Assembly: GCA_014155875.1 (NCBI GenBank)
Contig: JACEFZ010027761.1
Coordinates: 773,501-837,500 of the forward strand
Direction: 5' to 3'
DNA: 64,000 nucleotides
From: Cepaea nemoralis
Taxonomy: Eukaryota; Mollusca; Gastropoda; Stylommatophora; Helicidae
Shown here: positions 42,740-52,830 of the stretch, in pieces
Layout: every line of letters begins with the position of its first letter
Numbering within the stretch: the stretch's first letter is position 1
Made by a program: the position numbers and the translations under genes
The notes under the pieces: model-generated
Databases searched by the model: none
What the model was told of the DNA's origin: nothing
The model's input: the letters and a program-made list of their open reading frames with translations, nothing else

Positions 42740-42896
42740 TGATTATTGAAAGCAATGGTAAATTACTGAACCTAAACTTGTCACACACACACACACACAC
42801 ACACACAAACGCACGCGCACACGCACGCACACACACAAATAGACAAAACATGCTGAGGTTGACTGCGACGTACAGTAAAGGATGCGCAACTAACTT
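42740..42896 (+). mobile_element. SINE A 3' half with (CA)n expansion
   Basis: GAAAGCAATGGTAAATTACT, then a (CA)n/(GCAC)n tract at 42781-42836 where other copies read ATCACAAACAGCC, then CATGCTGAGGTTGACTGCG and TAAAGGATGCGCAACTAAC. The microsatellite grew from an internal ACACA seed. Confidence 0.85.
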
Positions 42897-43204
42897 AACT
42901 GTTTTTTGAAGCCGCAGTTTCTCGGTGATGCTTGCCTGCTGTCCCTGATTCTGTTTGAATCTCCATCGAGTTTTGGATTTGTGTTTCTAAACTGATCTGG
43001 ACTCCGGGGACTGTATCCAGCCTAAGAAGGGTACCAAGAAATGCTCTAAGAAGTAAAGGCGGCCGATGTGAAACTGACCACATCACCCACATAGTGACGG
43101 TTTGTCCGTGCAAATAAACCATGCACTTCACGCTAGCGAAGTTGATATCGATCTGCGCTGATAATGTCATGAGCACGGCCTGGGCGGGTTCCACTCGTCG
43201 CCTG

Positions 43205-43345
43205 TGAAAGTGAGGCAGCGACTGTCCATCCATTCCTCCATGCCGTGAAAGTGAGGGAGCGACTGTCCATCCATTCCTCCATGCCGTGAAAGTGAGGCAG
43301 CGACTGTCCGCCCATTCCTCCATCCATTTCTCCATCAAATTCTCC
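43205..43345. repeat. 41-bp tandem repeat, three copies
   Basis: Unit GTGAAAGTGAGGCAGCGACT plus GTCCATCCATTCCTCCATGCC, repeated three times and trailing into TCCATC units. The repeated Met-Asp-Gly-rich antisense ORF comes from this. Confidence 0.9.
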
Positions 43346-43479
43346 ATGCATTCAGGTCTAAATACATTATCGTGAAATATAATCCACCAAGGTATAGGTC
43401 ACACTTAAGGTCAAACCACCACTGCCTTGTAGGAGTTCCAGCAAGATTAAAGACTAGAGCAACAACACCCCCACAGAAA

Positions 43480-43600
43480 GTTAGTTAATTAGTTAGTTTG
43501 TTTGTTGTCAAATTATCCTCACTCCACATTAAATCATATTAGCTAATTACCTAGTTAGTGAGTTAGGTTGTTAGCTAGTTAGTTAGTTGTCAAATTATTC
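43480..43600. repeat. Degenerate TTAG-rich repeat
   Basis: Two blocks of AGTTAGTTAGTTAG-like sequence (43481-43503, 43552-43590), each followed by TTGTCAAATTAT and CTCCA. A local duplication of about 95 bp. Confidence 0.7.
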
Positions 43601-43614
43601 TTGCTCCATATCAA

Positions 43615-43715
43615 ACCGCCGGCTCCGTGGCGAAGGACGCAGTTCGTAATCCCGCATACCGCGTTCGAAACACAGCTGCGGGCGATTTTGGCCTTGCGTA
43701 GGTTTTCATGAAATT
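43615..43715 (+). mobile_element. SINE A head fragment
   Basis: CGGCTCCGTGGCGAAGGACG (A-box-like) and CCGCGTTCGAAACACAGCTG (B-box-like), truncated at 43715 where the LINE copy begins. Confidence 0.8.
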
Positions 43716-44665
43716 GTATAAGAATCACCCCATGCATGCAGCCATGTATATGGTCAAGGGCCATAGACTAAGACGAGGCAGGTCCTGGATGGCACAGGCA
43801 GAAATATCTATACGTCAGGTGTGTGATCTAGAGACCATCAATTGTGGAAAAGAGTGGGTTGAGGTACCGGCAGACATGACGGACTGGCACAATGTAATAG
43901 TAACACTGGGTGGTGAGTGCAGAGAATGGGCAGCGGGCCGCACGGAGTTTGAGGTGCAACAACTGATCCAGAGTAATACACATCAAGGTGACATAGTGAT
44001 CTATACTGATGGGTCAGTGGTGCGAAACAAACGGAGTGGCTGGGGTTTCATTGCGAAGGCTAATGGATGATTCTTGAAGAAGGAGAGTAGGGCACATGAG
44101 ACTACGACCTCCAGCATGAGAATGGAGGTGGAACCAGTGACAGCGGCATTCCGTTGGTTAGAGGAGGCCACTGCAACACACATTGTCTTCATCATGGACT
44201 CAAGGAGTATGCTTAGTAAGGTGGAGAAAGGAATGTTTCGTGTGGAATGGCTTACCTCGCTTCAGAGGTCACGGATTGTAAGAATTGTATGGATATTTTG
44301 CTCTCGCCATGCCGGAGTGCGGGGAAATGAACAGGCCGATAGGTTGACAGAGAATGCACTTCTTGGTGGTTGAATACCTATGGACAAGGGAGAGGTGGTC
44401 GTGCGCCTGTAGGACCAGGTGGAGAAGGTGGGGGAACAGATTAAGAACCCGTATGTGGAAAGGATGAGATTGCGGGGGATTGGCATGGGTTTCTGGTAGA
44501 ATCTCAAAACTGAGAGGGAGGACCAGGAGAACTTTCAATCAGATAACGGTGGGAACGATTAGTAGTGTAGCTCTTCGCTGGCTGTTGAACGAGGGGACGG
44601 AGCGCATATGGGAATGTCATGCGTGCAGTGATGTCGGTTCTTAGCTCACCTCACCTCAACTTAAC
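43716..44665 (+). pseudogene. RNase H-type LINE, copy 2
   Basis: An almost open frame from 43708 to 44373. RNase H signature: VIYTDGSVVRNKRSGWGF (Asp), MRMEVEPVTAAFRWLEE (Glu), VFIMDSRSMLSK (Asp), HAGVRGNEQADRLTENA (Asp). Only one stop, TGA at 44068-44070, splits it; the context suggests a CGA to TGA change. Downstream it is homologous to 41690-41950 and ends in CTCACCTCACCTCAACTTAA. RT and endonuclease are missing. Belongs to the LINE groups that carry RNase H, distinct from the copy at 10600. Confidence 0.85.
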
Positions 44666-44669
44666 TTAA

Positions 44670-44975
44670 CATATGAAACCATACAGCCCGTATAAGTGCT
44701 CGGATCGGTTTCCTATTCTTCTCTGGCCCCTGCAGAGCGCTGCTGTCTGGCTTGACCCCGTTTTGCCTGATGTGCTTGCAGTCAGGTCAAGGTTTCAGGT
44801 TCGCAACACTGTTTGTAGGTTGCCAAGCGTAGTGGTTAATGTGTCTTGGAAACGCATAGCCGTGGTGGCATACTGGGCAGTGAGCTTGTCTGTCGGGTCT
44901 GCAGCCCTTAGTCAATTCCCAGCATAGGTAGGATTATTTTCTTACGAATACGGTTCTAGGGTCGACGCAGCCTCA
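44670..44975. other. No recognised gene
   Basis: An 84-codon ORF at 44673-44927 has no recognisable family features. Confidence 0.35.
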
Positions 44976-44979
44976 TAAA

Positions 44980-45335
44980 AGTGGTTCGTCATCATAATCC
45001 AATGCCTTTCCGGCTGGAGTGGGCGATCATACCTCTCCAAAAATTACGATCTCCGACGTCATGGATCAATTCGTGTGTTGACTCCTTTCCGTGCCATGAT
45101 ACAATCTGTCAATAATCTTTGCACGCTGTCTTCCTCTATCTCTCTTTCCGCAAATCTTTCCGGTTGTCACAACATGTTCAAGTTTTTGTCTTCTCAACAC
45201 GTGGCCAAAAAAAAAAAAAAAAAAAAAAAGATGACTGCCTCTTTCTGTTTGTGATAAGTTGTCTTTGCAACTCGGCTTCCCTTAAAAGGTCCTGACTGCT
45301 CATATTCGCTGTCCGTCCGATTTTATTTTCTGAAT
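44980..45335 (-). pseudogene. RTE-like LINE 3' fragment
   Basis: Shares AAATCTTTCCGGTTGTCACA and CAAGTTTTTGTCTTCTCA with the fragment at 60-700; an A-run of about 20 lies at 45208-45229. Confidence 0.7.
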
Positions 45336-45596
45336 TTTCTGCGAAGGCGAGACGGTAAGGAAAGGAACTGCTCACGTCGCCGAAAATGTCGCGGAATAGT
45401 ATATGTGAAGACCTTATACTTCATACCTCAAAAGCATATGTTTTTGAACTACCCGTATTTGTTTGGTTTGTTTTTTTTTCCTTTTTCTCTGAAACACATA
45501 GAGGTACATGAGGCATATTGCAAAAAAAAAAAAAAAAAAACCAAACTAAAACCAGAGACAGAAATGTAATTATAGCAAAAATGTCTACAGAGGACA

Positions 45597-45720
45597 TCAT
45601 CATCATATGTCTTGCCAGCTGGCGTAGGTGTTCACGTCTTTTCACAGACCTCGGTCCTTGGTGCTCTGTATCAACTCTACTGATGTTATTCCTCCATGCC
45701 GCCGTCTCAGTCTACAAGGA
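45597..45720 (-). pseudogene. RTE-like LINE 3' end, subfamily 2
   Basis: CATCATCATATGTCTTGCCA and GGCGTAGGTGTTCACGTC match the end of subfamily 2 (12330, 21665). About 120 bp. Confidence 0.65.
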
Positions 45721-45839
45721 GAAAGGATCGATTACTCTATAGGTGCATGGGCCTAGTCATATGTTTGATTACCAAACCTGAGACTACCCAGTTTTAAGAC
45801 ACGGAATGTTGTTTACAGACGAGGACTTTCTTGCAGGAT

Positions 45840-45975
45840 TTACAGATCAACTTCATTGCACCGGGTTTGTACCACACCTGGCTCGGTCTCTTTCCCTAGA
45901 ACAGCAAAGCAATGGCCGAGAGCATCGCACACAGCAAAGACACCGTAGCAATGACCTCCAGAAGTCTCTGATCAG
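45840..45975 (-). repeat. Repeat F body fragment
   Basis: Reverse complement of repeat F: CTTCATTGCACCGGGTTTG, GGCTCGGTCTCTTTCC, GACCTCCAGAAGTCTCTGA. Confidence 0.6.
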
Positions 45976-46380
45976 ATTGCATTAGTTGCCTGAACAACGC
46001 AGTTCGCTATTAGTTTTAGAATTGTGAGCAAATTGTATATTGTATGATTCCTTAATTACTAAATTTAATTTCATATCCTTTACATGACTTCGCAATTCAA
46101 CCCCAACATTTCTGACTATTTTTGACTTACTAAGTAAGTCTTCGTTCCGTAGTTTGGCATTGCTTTTTGGACCATAGACGTTACCATTGGTATAAGTAGT
46201 TTGCTTCCGAAACGCCTGCAATTTCGAAAGTAGAATGCTGTATTGCGAATGACGCTTGCCACCCCTTCACCACAGACGACGGCCTAGCTTACTAGATGTC
46301 AGCAATTTACCATTGTCTAACCCGTGGATTCCGTTGGTATAAATAAGACGAAAACGTGTGTGATCAGAGCCAAATAAGGT
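45976..46380. other. No recognised gene
   Basis: A 79-codon minus-strand ORF has no recognisable motif. No repeat partner noticed. Confidence 0.35.
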
Positions 46381-46383
46381 GTA

Positions 46384-46385
<2 letters not shown>

Positions 46386-46441
<56 letters not shown>
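46386..46441 (+). repeat. (GT)n microsatellite
   Basis: About 27 GT units. Confidence 0.97.
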
Positions 46442-46443
<2 letters not shown>

Positions 46444-46529
46444 GGTGTCTGTCTTGAGGCAAATGTAGATAGCTGTCTATGAACATATGTGTGTGTATGT
46501 GTATGCTGAAGCAACATAGCTCATAGACA

Positions 46530-46905
46530 TATTCACAAGACTTGGTTGGCGCTCATAGACGCAGCAGAAAGCAGTAGATGCTAGAGGACACAAGAGTTAA
46601 AACTAGAAGACACATGAGTTACAATTAGAGGACACACTGATTAAAACTATAGGATACACTGATTAAAACTATAGGACACACTAGTAAAACTAGAGGACAC
46701 ACTAGTAAAACTAGAGGACATACTTGTAAAACTAGAGGACACACTAGTAAAACTAGAGGACACACTAGTTAAAACTCGCGGACACAGTAGTGCTTCGAAG
46801 CATCAACAACTAGACACCTCTACAAAAGGTGTCATCATTAGCCAGATCTATAATCCATGTGAGCACACAACTATGGAATATGGACAGAATTCGTATTCAG
46901 CCACT
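46530..46905 (-). mobile_element. SINE D copy 3 with internal about 20-bp tandem array
   Basis: GGTTGGCGCTCATAGACGCA and the end region ATCAACAACTAGACACCTC match family D. Between them (46580-46790) about ten copies of an AAAACTAGAGGACACACTAG unit replace the single CTAGAGGACGCAC segment. Right flank matches 8405-8490. Confidence 0.75.
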
Positions 46906-47104
46906 TAAATAGTACCATAGGGTCTCATAATTTTACTTTAACCCAACATAGTTCAAATAACAAACTCACAAACACATCATACTTATGCTGTGTCTAGATG
47001 TAACGAACGTTTAAAGAAGAGACATAGTTGACCGCTTCCTTCGTGGCAAACGTAATACAGAAGACAATATGAAAGAAGATAGAGAATCTATGTGTCTTTT
47101 TTTC

Positions 47105-47385
47105 CCTAGCTCGCTTTGAACTCAAGCGTATTCCATACACTTGTTACTACTTCTAGTGCACTGGACTGAATTTTGAATGTTGACTAGCTTTTCCCTATTA
47201 CGAGTGTCCCTCGCCATCAGGCGAACCCACTCCGACTTCAGAAATACTTGTAATTTACGTCTCCAATTCAAGGACGAGTAGTCAACATTTTAGTAGAATT
47301 GACCGGTGTAGGGGTTGAACCTACTACATCGCCATCAGCACACCGGATGTTTAAGAACGAGCGCTCTTATTCTACTCTCAATCTT
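47105..47385 (-). mobile_element. SINE C copy 3
   Basis: Minus strand head with GTAGGTTCAACCCCTACACC (box-B-like). Shares CTTCTAGTGCACTGGACTG and TACTTGTAATTTACGTCTCC with the other copies. Confidence 0.8.
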
Positions 47386-47389
47386 TGTT

Positions 47390-47810
47390 TTATCGCTATG
47401 GACATTCCAACAAGCAATGGCACGTCTTGAGCTCGACTTTGCTACGACGCTAACAGTTCTCCAACAAGACATGCTAAACGAGAAAATCTCCTGTTATGTA
47501 ATTCATTACTGCACTCGGAGGCAGAGCATAAGCGAGAACGTTGACAGAACATCCTGGAACTCTCCAGCGCTAATCCACGTTGTCACAGCGTATAATGAAG
47601 TGTGATTTGCCGTATTGACAACTTGTCTCGGGCAAACACACTGAAGTCCACTTCATTCCATCTGCGTCGGTGTCTTTCTAATGAGCACTGGGCATTAACT
47701 TAGTTTCTCAAATGATTATGTCATCATTAAGATGAATTTTCACACTGAATGCACTAGAGAAAGTCAATAAATGCCCCGTATTTCAAGGCCGGGGTCAGAA
47801 GGTGTCACTG
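47390..47810. other. No recognised gene
   Basis: No signature. TTGCTAGCTATTGAAGCTGG at the end (47812-47831) recurs at 49674, suggesting a repeat edge. Confidence 0.4.
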
Positions 47811-47822
47811 GCTTGCTAGCTA

Positions 47823-48632
47823 TTGAAGCTGGCGGTCATTGTGACTAGTTTCACGGCTGGAGTCATCACAATGGAGGACCGAGTGGTCCCTCAGACAGTC
47901 AAATGGGACAGAAGAGAACAAGCACCAGAGCACTACATACCTAGAGTGCTGCAGTACTCTAAGTGCCAGACGTTTTGGCACACCCGTGCCACCTGCAAAA
48001 GTGAGGTTGAGGAATGTAGATACTGCTCTGGACCCCATCCATACAGTCAGTGCCAGCATGCAAAGATCGACAAGGACTTCAGGAGGCCTAACACTAACAG
48101 AAAGTGCGCCAACTGCCTCGGCAACCACAGCGCAAGGTACCTCGGCTTCCCCTGCCACCAAGACAGCAAGGAAGCTATGAAGATCGCCATCAAATCCAAC
48201 CTACCATATAAAGAGGCTAGGAGGCATTACGAGGCGACCAATTGTCTTACAACAAGTGGCAAAGCGCAACTGGAAGGCCAACTGAAGGACCTGAGATCAA
48301 AATCCAACAGCATAGAGGAAGAAAGAGACAAGACGCAAGAAACACAGACAACATCCGTTCAGCGTATCCTGGACGAACTGAAGCAAGTTCAGCAGAAGAT
48401 TGAGCAGGATGTCGCTCGAATGGCTGCTATAAAAGCAGTGACAGACGAAACGCTATCAAAAATACAAGAAGGGAGAGAAAGGACAGAAGAAACTCTTAAA
48501 CAGATCCAAGAAGAAAGAAGACAAATAGAACTGCTCAAGTCAAATAGCGAAACATCTGTACCAGAAAGCACAAAGTCCCAGGCAGGAGAAGAAGCAACAG
48601 AAGATGAAATAATGGTGGAGGAAGAACGATAG
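47823..48632 (+). CDS. LINE ORF1-like gag protein with zinc knuckles
   Basis: 269 codons. Three Cys/His clusters near residues 46-115: YSKCQTFWHTRATC (first Cys replaced by Tyr), CRYCSGPHPYSQC (CX2CX3HX4C), and CANCLGNHSARYLGFPC. This trio is typical of the gag-like ORF1 of I and jockey-type LINEs, which binds element RNA. The C-terminal 130 residues are a Glu/Lys/Gln-rich coiled coil (KQVQQKIEQDVARMAAIK). The start ATG may not be original: the reading is joined to unrelated repeat sequence upstream, so the N-terminal domain is probably missing. The downstream ORF2 start is interrupted by the solo LTR at 48775. Confidence 0.7.
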   Translation: MKLAVIVTSFTAGVITMEDRVVPQTVKWDRREQAPEHYIPRVLQYSKCQTFWHTRATCKSEVEECRYCSGPHPYSQCQHAKIDKDFRRPNTNRKCANCLGNHSARYLGFPCHQDSKEAMKIAIKSNLPYKEARRHYEATNCLTTSGKAQLEGQLKDLRSKSNSIEEERDKTQETQTTSVQRILDELKQVQQKIEQDVARMAAIKAVTDETLSKIQEGRERTEETLKQIQEERRQIELLKSNSETSVPESTKSQAGEEATEDEIMVEEER

Positions 48633-48770
48633 CTACCATGACCAAGACAAAGTATGTAGGGAGGTCTTGAAGCGATATCGCTCTCCACCAAGATCGAACC
48701 AAGGAGCTGGCCACGACACAAGATACCAAAGAAGACCGAGAAGACACGAAAACACAAGACATAGCTGGAG

Positions 48771-49357
48771 GAAGTGTCAGATTCTCACCCGCAGTTGCTA
48801 CGTGGCATCTTTACCAACGCCAGGCAAGTACAACCGGGCTCAACTCTGAGTGACGCTAACACGCTTGTTACAACGCGGCGTTTTCGACGGCGCCAGGCAA
48901 GTCCAGCCAGGCTCAACTCTGAGCAACGCTAAGCCCAGTTGCTGGTCAGTCGGTACAAGCGTGAAACTTGTGGTTCACGCAGGGGGACTCTACTCCGACT
49001 GACGAGAATGCTGAACGGCTCGACAGACAGGCTTGGGATGTCGTAGTGGACAGACGGTTTGGATGGGGCTTGCAATTAATTGAATGTTTGAGCGTGAATC
49101 GAGAGCTAGCCTGTACCAGTGTAGGAGACTGAGCGCCTTTGTTATTGACGTGTAAGTGTATTGCATTTATGTATTGATTGTATGATGAATTGTGATTGCG
49201 CGATGCATGCATTGATGGTGAAGTGCGCGTTGCGAGAATAAAGTGTTTGAATTGTTGTTACCGTGTGTCACGTTGAGTTATTTAGTGACAGTAATTAGTA
49301 TCTCACTTGTCAGCCAACGAGCCTGAGTTCTTGCTGAATGCAAGATTCTGACAGAAG
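48771..49357 (+). repeat. Solo LTR of a related LTR element
   Basis: Body 48775-49353 (579 bp) starts TGTCAG and ends CTGACA, the same ends as the Gmr1-like LTR. The last 60 bp share TGTCAGCCAACGAGCCTGAG-like sequence with GTTAGCCAACGAGCCTAATA at 29416. Flanked by GAAG (48771-48774, 49354-49357), a 4-bp duplication as in the intact element. Contains AATAAAG near 49237 and an internal imperfect duplication (GCCAGGCAAGT...CAACTCTGAG, twice). No coding region, so it results from LTR-LTR recombination. Confidence 0.85.
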
Positions 49358-49754
49358 GATGACGACTGGTAATCATCCCTGAAGGAAATAACATCATATG
49401 ACGGGGCGGGTACACGATTACGCCAAGCCTTAACAAGTGTGCGACTCTGTCCAGACATGTAAAACCACAAGGATGAAACAAACACAATTGCAGCCATTAA
49501 CTGTCTCAAGGAAGCAGATATACACATCTATATGTACGAAAGACGACGCATTAGATACACAATAAAGGCCCCAAATACAACGAAATCGATATAGTCGATG
49601 GTTGAACGGGGCCATTCGTCTCAAGAGTTGGAATTGGAGTCAGAAGATGTTACTGTACCTGATAAATACTGGTTTGCTAGCTGTTGAAGCCGGTGGTCAT
49701 TGTGACTAGTCTGATATTCGATCATCCACCCCAGCAGACGTTTTCGAAAAGAAG

Positions 49755-49755
<1 letters not shown>
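49358..49755. other. Unassigned; flank of solo LTR
   Basis: GCTAGCTGTTGAAGCCGGTG (49676) and GGTCATTGTGACTAGT match 47816-47850. The remainder may be more of the interrupted LINE but no motif is readable. Confidence 0.4.
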
Positions 49756-49757
<2 letters not shown>

Positions 49758-49787
<30 letters not shown>

Positions 49788-51834
49788 GTCTTTATTTTCA
49801 AAGGGTTAAGAATTGGGCACGCAGGCCCGTCTGACATTCTGCCCTTCTTCTCTATTTCCTCTCATACATTCTTTCATTCAACATCACTTATGAAGCAACT
49901 TTTGACAACAAAAGAACATTAAAACGCATGAAAAATAATCAATAACAAATGACTCACTGAGGCAGTGTTTAACATGGGCATTATAAATACCTAAGGAGGG
50001 TGTAACGTGCCATACATAAGGGAATGTTTTTTGGCTAGTTGTCGTTTGAGATAAGTTACCATTATTGTCTTTTTTGTGTTATTTGTTATGGGGGCATGTA
50101 GTCTGTACTAAGGTAGTGTTCAAACAGGTTGCGAATGTATGAATCATGATTGGTGGTGTCTTTGATTTCTTGTGGAAGATTGTTCCACAACTGAGCGGCA
50201 GAGTATGCTAAGCTTGTTTTATATAAGTCTATCCTAGGTTTAGGGACATGAAGTATATTTAGTCGTTCGCTATGTCTAGCGTTATATTTAAACAATGGCC
50301 AAAGGTAGCTTGGAGCATTTTGAAATAGGATTTTGTGAATTAGTTTGGTCTTATTAAAAAGCAGGCGCTTGTGGAGTGGCAGTAACCGGAGACGTTTATA
50401 TAGGTTAGAATTGTCGGTAAGCTTTTCACCATTAATTAAACGCACTGCCCTTTTCTGGAGTGAATATAGGCGTTTTGTTATTGATTTGGAGCATCCATCC
50501 CAGACTGTGGAGCAGTAATCAATATGTGTTTGTATATGAGAAGTATAGAATATCTTTCTTGTGTTTTCGTCAAGGAAATTTTTAATTTTGGCAAGTTGGT
50601 ATACTTTTTTGGCTATTTGTTTAACTAGAGCATGAACATGTGAGTTAAAAGTTAGATTTTGATCTATGATAACACCTAGTGTCTTGTGCTCGGTGACACT
50701 TTCTACAGGCGTGCTGCCAATGTGCAGCTGAAGAGTTCTCTGCGAGTTTAGAGTGTGAAGTCTTTGCCTGGTTCCTATTAACATAGACTTTGTTTTAGTA
50801 ATGTTAATTTGCATGCGGTTTGCATGACTCCAGTTAACTACACTATTTATTTCCTGTTGCAAGGATAATTCTAGCACATTACGATCAACAGCGTTCGTAT
50901 ATACTGTGCAGTCATCAGCAAATAGATCGCAGGACGACGACAGATTTAATGGAAGATCATTTATATAAATGGCAAATAATAGAGGGCCAAGAATAGACCC
51001 CTGAGGTACTCCAATATTAATGGTAATGGCTTGAGATAAAACTTTATTGTGTGATACTACTTGCTTTCTGTCTAATAAGAATGATTTTATTAATGTCACT
51101 ATATTAAAACTTACTTTCATTGTTTCTAGTTTTTTAATTAGAATAGTATGATCTATCATATCGAATGCTTTCCTAAAGTCTATAAACACCGCTCCACATA
51201 GAGTATTGTTGTTAATATTTTGATGCCAGTTTTCTATCATGTTTGTTAGTGCCGTATGGCAAGAATATTTTGGCCGAAATCCTGACTGACTGTCAACTAT
51301 CAGTTTATGGCGAACTAAGTGATCTAGTGTTGTTTTGTGGATGTGCTTTTCTAGCGGTTTGGATAATGAGGATAATATGGAAATTGGTCTATAATTACTC
51401 ATGAGACGATCGTCTAGAGGACCAGCTTTTAAATGAGGATACACTTTAGCGATTTTAAAGGCTGATGGGAAGTGACCTCTGGTTATACATTGATTATATA
51501 TAAAAGTTAGTGACTCGCAGATCGCCGGTGCAGCATGGCGAAGGATCCGACTACTAATTCCATCTAGTCCTGATGAGTTATTGTTTTTTAGATTACGGAG
51601 ATGAGTAAATACTTCAGTTGTCGTCTTTAGCGGTATGTTAGAGGAAATGTGTCCATAGCATTTGTTCTCACAGAATGATGATAATAAAGATATGTCATGA
51701 GGCGCATCTGGTATTGCAGCCTTCAGTTGGTTTATGTCGGACTGAAAGTATCTACTGAATTGATCACATGTAACCTGATTTGATGGTAATGATTGTGATG
51801 ATTTGTGTTTGTTTATTAAGAGATGGGTAGCCAT
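49758..51834 (-). mobile_element. 5'-truncated CR1/jockey-like LINE
   Basis: A LINE copy holding the RT ORF (51834-50086), a 3' UTR (50085-49788) with AATAAAGA, and a (TTA)n tail (49758-49787). The 5' end lies within ORF2, so the endonuclease is lost. The ORF is open over 582 codons, so the copy is young compared with other LINEs here. A 3'-end relative is at 56712-56775. Confidence 0.88.
50086..51834 (-). CDS. LINE reverse transcriptase (ORF2 fragment)
   Basis: 582 codons. RT motifs in order: SSGLDGISSRILRH (about 87-100), KVYPHLKAG and NYRPISILSSLSKPLE (148-162), SGFRPKYSCHTAL (184-196), VFIDFRKAFDMIDH (216-229), GVPQGSILGPLLF (275-287), catalytic FADD (305-308), LGVIIDQNL (386-394), then the C-terminal HIDYCSTVWDGCS and LQKRAVRLINGE. 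This series fits the CR1/L2/jockey side of the LINE tree. A stop two codons before the ATG shows that the ORF start is a truncation point, so the start codon is nominal. No frameshift or internal stop. Confidence 0.88.
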   Translation of the reverse strand: MATHLLINKHKSSQSLPSNQVTCDQFSRYFQSDINQLKAAIPDAPHDISLLSSFCENKCYGHISSNIPLKTTTEVFTHLRNLKNNNSSGLDGISSRILRHAAPAICESLTFIYNQCITRGHFPSAFKIAKVYPHLKAGPLDDRLMSNYRPISILSSLSKPLEKHIHKTTLDHLVRHKLIVDSQSGFRPKYSCHTALTNMIENWHQNINNNTLCGAVFIDFRKAFDMIDHTILIKKLETMKVSFNIVTLIKSFLLDRKQVVSHNKVLSQAITINIGVPQGSILGPLLFAIYINDLPLNLSSSCDLFADDCTVYTNAVDRNVLELSLQQEINSVVNWSHANRMQINITKTKSMLIGTRQRLHTLNSQRTLQLHIGSTPVESVTEHKTLGVIIDQNLTFNSHVHALVKQIAKKVYQLAKIKNFLDENTRKIFYTSHIQTHIDYCSTVWDGCSKSITKRLYSLQKRAVRLINGEKLTDNSNLYKRLRLLPLHKRLLFNKTKLIHKILFQNAPSYLWPLFKYNARHSERLNILHVPKPRIDLYKTSLAYSAAQLWNNLPQEIKDTTNHDSYIRNLFEHYLSTDYMPP

Positions 51835-51839
51835 GCACT

Positions 51840-52020
51840 AAGTTGTCCTCTACTACAAATTACCCTCTTCTGCATGCCTTAAATGTCTCACGGTAGAGTG
51901 CTTCCTATTTCACCGCACTCCACGTCCCAGAGACAAAGATCCGCTGAAGCTCTCCAAGCGTTGAAGCCGTTACAAGTAACAGCCACTCATTGCAAGGCCC
52001 TCCTACTGACATGTCCCAAT
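51840..52020. other. No recognised gene
   Basis: Short spacer left of the tandem repeat; no signature. Confidence 0.3.
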
Positions 52021-52023
52021 TAT

Positions 52024-52120
52024 GGATCTGGTGACAGAGATAAGAATGCGTCTGCTGACAGAGATAAGAATAAATCTGCTGACAGAGATAAGAATCGATC
52101 TGATGACAGAGATAACAATG
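52024..52120. repeat. 21-bp tandem repeat
   Basis: Unit TCTGCTGACAGAGATAAGAAT, about 4.5 copies with substitutions; gives an artificial Asp/Lys/Arg-rich frame. Confidence 0.9.
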
Positions 52121-52179
52121 ACCAGAATTGCCGAAGAAGTGGAAAGTAGATAGCGTCTGTGGCTTAGGGATTGTGAAGG

Positions 52180-52375
52180 CAGTTTCACAAGCTCGACACA
52201 CCGTGTGATTCGAAGTGAGCTGCAGGTTATTTAGAAGCCGATCTCGTTGAGTTGATTTTCGCAAAGGTATGAACGTCTGCTAGCGAGGAAGCAATGACAA
52301 GATACTGAAAGTAAACTTGCCTAGAATTATGGGGTTGATTGCGACGTCATGTAAAGTGCACACAACTAGCTATTA
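52180..52375 (+). mobile_element. SINE A, diverged copy
   Basis: GAAGCAATGACAAGATACTG, GTAAACTTGCCTAGAATTA, GGGGTTGATTGCGACGTCAT and CACACAACTAGC follow SINE A order with the AAACAGCC block deleted. Confidence 0.6.
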
Positions 52376-52474
52376 GAAAGTCTTCTCGATGCAACAGTGG
52401 CAGCCTCGAGTTCTATTCTCATACTGGAGATGTTTGTTTACACCCTGATTTTGTTTAGTGATGACTTTGTCACA

Positions 52475-52830
52475 CACTTAAGTAGGGTGTCTTTGTCTCA
52501 CACTTTAGTAGGATGGCTTTATCTCAGACTTTAGTAGGATGGCTTTGTCTCAGACTTTAGTAGGATGGCTTTATCTCAGACTTTAGTAGGATGGCTTTGT
52601 CTCAGACTTTAGTAGGATGGCTTTATCTCAGACTTTAGTAGGATGGCTTTATCTCAGACTTTAGTAGGATGGCTTTGTCTCAGACTTTAGTAGGATGGCT
52701 TTGTCTCAGACTTTAGTAGGATGGCTTTATCTCAGACTTTAGTAGGATGACATTGTCTCAGACTTTAGTATGATGACTTTGTCTCAGACATAAGTATGAT
52801 GAATTTGTCTTTGACTTTATGTCGCGTAAC
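52475..52830. repeat. 26-bp minisatellite, block 1
   Basis: Unit AGTAGGATGGCTTTGTCTCAGACTTT (26 bp), about 13 copies, highly regular in 52500-52745 and more diverged at both ends. Confidence 0.96.
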
